NCBI GenBank assembly: GCA_045863555.1
Contig: BTUU01000004.1
Span: 186,001 to 250,000 of the forward strand
DNA from: JACRLV01 sp045863555
Lineage (GTDB): Bacteria; Planctomycetota; Phycisphaerae; UBA1845; Fen-1342
Reading direction: 5' to 3'
Length of the DNA stretch: 64,000 nt
Shown here: piece after piece, positions 61,224-64,000 of the stretch
Layout of the letters: every line of letters starts with the position of its first letter
Position numbering within the stretch: position 1 is the first letter of the stretch
Program-made: the position numbers and the translations under genes
Notes under the pieces: model-generated
Databases searched by the model: none
The model's input: only the letters and a program-made list of their open reading frames with translations
What the model was told of the DNA's origin: nothing

Positions 61224-63260
61224 TCAACGAAGGGCCGCGGGCAGACCCGGAATCGCCTCCGCCCCCTCCGGTACCGCCAGGCTCGAGCCGCGCAGGTCGT
61301 CCCCGATCGGTTCAGACCGCCCGCCGAGATTCCTCGCGAGAAACTGCTCGGCAACGGCGTAGAACGACATCCGGTTCTCCGGACGGGCGAATCCGTGCCC
61401 CTCGTCGGAATAGAGTGCATATGTGACGGGGATCTTCCGCTGCTTCATCGCCTGCACGATCTGATCCGACTCCGCCTGCTTCACCCGCGGGTCGTTGGCC
61501 CCCTGCCCGATCAGCAGCGGCCGGACGATCCGGTCGACGCGCGACAGCGGGGAGCGTTCGGTCAGGAACTTGCGGCCTTCCTCCGTACGATGGTCTCCGA
61601 CGCGGGTCACGAGCATCTCGAGCATCGGCTGCCAGTACGGCGGCACGGATTCCAGGAGTGTCACGAGGTTTGAAGGACCGACGATCGAGACGCCGCAGGC
61701 GAATTTGTCGGGCGTAAACGTCAGCCCGACCAGCGTGGCGTAGCCGCCGTAGCTGCCGCCCATGATGGCGATTTTCGCCGGGTCGGCGATTTTTTCGGCG
61801 ATCGCCCAGTCAACCGCGTCCAGCAGATCATCGTGCATCCTGGATGCCCACTCGCGATTGCCGGCGTTGATGAATTTCTTCCCGAAGCCCGTCGAGCCGC
61901 GGAAGTTCACGCTGAGCACGGCATAGCCGCGATCGGCCAGCCACTGGTGCAGCGGATTGAAGCCCCAGCCGTCACGCGCCCAGGGACCCCCATGCACGAG
62001 CAGCACCATGGGGCCGGGCTGCCGGCCGCGTTTGCCGGCGGCTGCTTTCGGCAGCGTCAGATAGCTGACGAGGCTCAGGCCGTCGCGAGCCGGGATGATG
62101 ACCGGTTTCATTGCCGCCAGCTTCGCTGTCTCCAGTTCGGAACGGCTCGAGAACAGCGGCGTGACCTTCTTCTCGCCGCGTTCATACATCGCGTACCGCT
62201 GCGGCCGGGCGTCCTCATCGATCGCAAGGATCCAGACCTGGTCATCCTGCGTGCGACTGACGATGTTCAGATCGCCCGGCAGTTTTTCGCCCAGGGCGCC
62301 AAAGTCGGCCTTGAAATCGGCGTCGAGAATCTCCCAGCGGCGACGATCGTACTCGAACGCAACGGCCTGAACGGTCTTATTCGCCGGACTGACCAGCACC
62401 ATGCCCGCGTCCGCCCGTGCATCCTCCGCGAAAAGCGTGCGCGATCCGTCCGCGAGATTGACCGCGAAGAGACCGGCCGTGTCGCGCTTCCGCGAATCCT
62501 TCAGGTAAAGCACGGTGCCGGACTCGTCGAATCCGACCGGCTCGGTCGTAAGGGCATCCTCCATGGGGATCTGCGTTTCGAGCGTCCAACTGCCGTCTTC
62601 CGCGTGGTAGCGGTAGACCTCGGACCCGCCGTCGCGCGTGGCGAGCTCGCCGAACCGCACCTGAAAGGCGTCATCCGTGACAAAACCGGTAAAACCGCGC
62701 TCATTCTTCACCAGCAGCGTCGACTCGCCGGATTCGAGCGTGATGCGGTGGAGATCGTGGAACTTCGGATCGCGGCTGTTGAGCGCGACCAGGATCTCAT
62801 CGGGAAATTGCGGGCTGAGATGCTGGATGCGCGCGGCCACGCCCTTCGCGGGCGTCAGGGCGCGGGTCTCCAGCGTCTCGACATTGACGGCGAACAGGCG
62901 CCAGTCCTCATTTCCGCCCTCGTCCTGGAGATAGACGATCTGATCGTTGCGGAAGGTCCATACGAAACGGCGGATGCCCCGGCCGCGGTCGCCGGTCACG
63001 GGCTTGGCCGCGGCGATGTCGCTCACGGGTGCTACCCAGATGTTCATGACGCCGTCGCGCGGCGCGAGCCAGGCGAGCTTGCCGCCGTACGGGCTGATCG
63101 CCGGCGCCGCCCGGTCGGGATTGCCGAAGAGCACCCGGCGCGGCAGCAGATCGCCGGCCGCCGGCCCCGGTTCGCGTTTTGCGGATTGCCCGAACGCGCC
63201 CGCCGGCAACGACAGCACCAGCATCACGAACATCACCCTCCTGAGAACCTCGAACGTCAT
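61224..63260 (-). CDS. S9-family prolyl oligopeptidase
   Basis: A 678-residue exported serine peptidase. A signal peptide (about 1-25) precedes a beta-propeller (to about 400) and an alpha/beta-hydrolase domain with the catalytic triad in context: Ser in IMGGSYGGYATLVG, Asp in GQGANDPRVKQAESDQ and His in YSDEGHGFARPENR. VHGGPWARD is the oxyanion region. Cleaves short peptides, probably in the periplasm. Convergent with the LuxR regulator. Confidence 0.95.
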   Translation of the reverse strand: MTFEVLRRVMFVMLVLSLPAGAFGQSAKREPGPAAGDLLPRRVLFGNPDRAAPAISPYGGKLAWLAPRDGVMNIWVAPVSDIAAAKPVTGDRGRGIRRFVWTFRNDQIVYLQDEGGNEDWRLFAVNVETLETRALTPAKGVAARIQHLSPQFPDEILVALNSRDPKFHDLHRITLESGESTLLVKNERGFTGFVTDDAFQVRFGELATRDGGSEVYRYHAEDGSWTLETQIPMEDALTTEPVGFDESGTVLYLKDSRKRDTAGLFAVNLADGSRTLFAEDARADAGMVLVSPANKTVQAVAFEYDRRRWEILDADFKADFGALGEKLPGDLNIVSRTQDDQVWILAIDEDARPQRYAMYERGEKKVTPLFSSRSELETAKLAAMKPVIIPARDGLSLVSYLTLPKAAAGKRGRQPGPMVLLVHGGPWARDGWGFNPLHQWLADRGYAVLSVNFRGSTGFGKKFINAGNREWASRMHDDLLDAVDWAIAEKIADPAKIAIMGGSYGGYATLVGLTFTPDKFACGVSIVGPSNLVTLLESVPPYWQPMLEMLVTRVGDHRTEEGRKFLTERSPLSRVDRIVRPLLIGQGANDPRVKQAESDQIVQAMKQRKIPVTYALYSDEGHGFARPENRMSFYAVAEQFLARNLGGRSEPIGDDLRGSSLAVPEGAEAIPGLPAALR

Positions 63261-63460
63261 TTCCTGCTCCTCTTCGACAGCTTCGTCCTGCCAGGGCGAT
63301 TCGGCCTGCGGACTCGCCGCACCGGGCCCAGTGAACCCGTCGAGCCGAAAAACACATTACCGGGACTTCTCGCGGATCGGATGTGTCGGAGCCGAATTCG
63401 CGGCCGCCTGCGTGCGACCGTCAGACTAGACCCTTGCCGCCGCCCATTCCCCTCACAAAA

Positions 63461-64000
63461 TCACCCGGCCGCACCGCTTCGCCGCACGACCGGCCGGTAG
63501 AGCGTATCCCGCTCGACGGGGATGCAGCCCGCTTCGCGGATCAGGTCGTGGATCTGCGGGGCCGTCAGCTCCTGATGATTTGTCCCGCGGCCCTCGCGCT
63601 TCGTAATGTCGTACCAGACGACCGTTCCGTCGAAATCGTCCACGCCCCAGTTCAGTGCGACCTGCGACAGCTTGGGCGTCTGCATGATCCAGAACGCCTT
63701 GATGTGGTCGAAATTGTCGAGCATCAGCCGCGAAACGGCGAGCGTGCGGAGGTCGTCCAGCCCCGTCGGACCGGGCAGATGCTCGAACGCGCTGCCGTCG
63801 GGCACGAACGAGAGCGGAATGCAGCACTGAAACGCGGCCGGGCGGACCCGTTTTTCGCCCTTTTCGCCAATCGCCGCTGTTTCCCGCTCGTAAGCGGCGA
63901 TTCTCTCCAGCGATCGATCCTGGTGCTCGCGCAGCTTGATCATGTGCGTCAAGCGCTCGTCGACGCCCTCGATATGGCCGTAGAGCATGGTCGCATTCGT
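63461..64000 (-). CDS. mqnE: Aminofutalosine synthase MqnE, 5' end beyond window
   Basis: The last 179 residues of a radical-SAM enzyme of the futalosine menaquinone pathway; the N-terminal Fe-S motif lies beyond the right edge. TNATMLYGHIEGVDERLTHM, FQCCIPLSFVPDGS, AVSRLMLDNFDHIKAFWIM and LSQVALNWGVDDFDGTVVWYDITK favour MqnE over MqnC, and REAGCIPVERDTLYRPV is the typical end. It complements ubiX and ubiA at 27-28.5 kb. Confidence 0.92.
   Translation of the reverse strand, partial: TNATMLYGHIEGVDERLTHMIKLREHQDRSLERIAAYERETAAIGEKGEKRVRPAAFQCCIPLSFVPDGSAFEHLPGPTGLDDLRTLAVSRLMLDNFDHIKAFWIMQTPKLSQVALNWGVDDFDGTVVWYDITKREGRGTNHQELTAPQIHDLIREAGCIPVERDTLYRPVVRRSGAAG

Overview
The window is GC-rich, densely coding bacterial DNA with no gene-free stretch longer than about 250 bases. 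The gene content points to a planctomycete, probably of the Phycisphaerae type. The pointers are three FTLIELLVVVAII-type prepilins (two with an H-X9-DG ending), a PEP-CTERM protein, a dockerin-tailed secreted protein with cysteine-rich repeats, a dual InaA-type kinase, many large secreted or membrane proteins of unknown function, and a futalosine-route menaquinone gene (mqnE). The class-level placement is inference.

Layout. 1-8 kb: a divergent HSP90 gene cut by the left edge, a Tat-exported NHL propeller, a two-domain LPS-type kinase, moaA and a large unknown protein. 8-10.5 kb: a small plus-strand group with DUF1579, a helix-hairpin-helix protein, Hsp20 and an eRF1-like protein. 10.4-15.8 kb: pyruvate dehydrogenase E1-alpha, E1-beta and E2 with an acetyltransferase gene inside the operon, then ruvB. 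16-25 kb: a sulfotransferase, a PEP-CTERM protein with a peptidase-like fold, a coupled EVE/methyltransferase pair, a SerA-like protein without catalytic residues, a cyclophilin and a coiled-coil membrane protein. 25-32 kb: a tightly overlapped minus-strand operon (TPR membrane protein, UbiX, UbiA, GT39-like protein) and the dockerin protein. 32-41 kb: a SirB1-like protein, a lipoprotein with an ECF sigma/anti-sigma pair, a sigma54 activator, and a blaI-blaR1-redoxin operon. 40-51 kb: NrnA plus a sulfatase lipoprotein, a YkgJ protein, a prepilin/zinc-ribbon cluster, moaC and two large membrane proteins. 51-57 kb: tRNA-Tyr, an isobutyryl-CoA-mutase-like large subunit, an aspartic protease/DUF104 pair and a protein made of five 74-residue repeats. 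57-64 kb: a CoA-ligase-like enzyme, a histidine kinase with two LuxR-type regulators, an S9 peptidase and the 3' part of mqnE.

Links between genes. UbiX and UbiA together with MqnE fit menaquinone synthesis from futalosine. MoaA and MoaC are the first two molybdopterin steps, about 42 kb apart. The blaI promoter carries a 16-bp inverted repeat between its -35 and -10 boxes, and a 15/16 match lies inside the start of the third gene of that operon, whose thioredoxin-like domain lacks the redox cysteines. No insertion sequence, integrase, CRISPR array, rRNA or replication origin was seen.

A pattern across the window is a -10-like hexamer (TAGAAT, TATAAT, TATCAT, TATGAT or TACGCT) lying 6-7 bases before an ATG at several unrelated genes. 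This suggests leaderless transcripts and was used to choose some starts.
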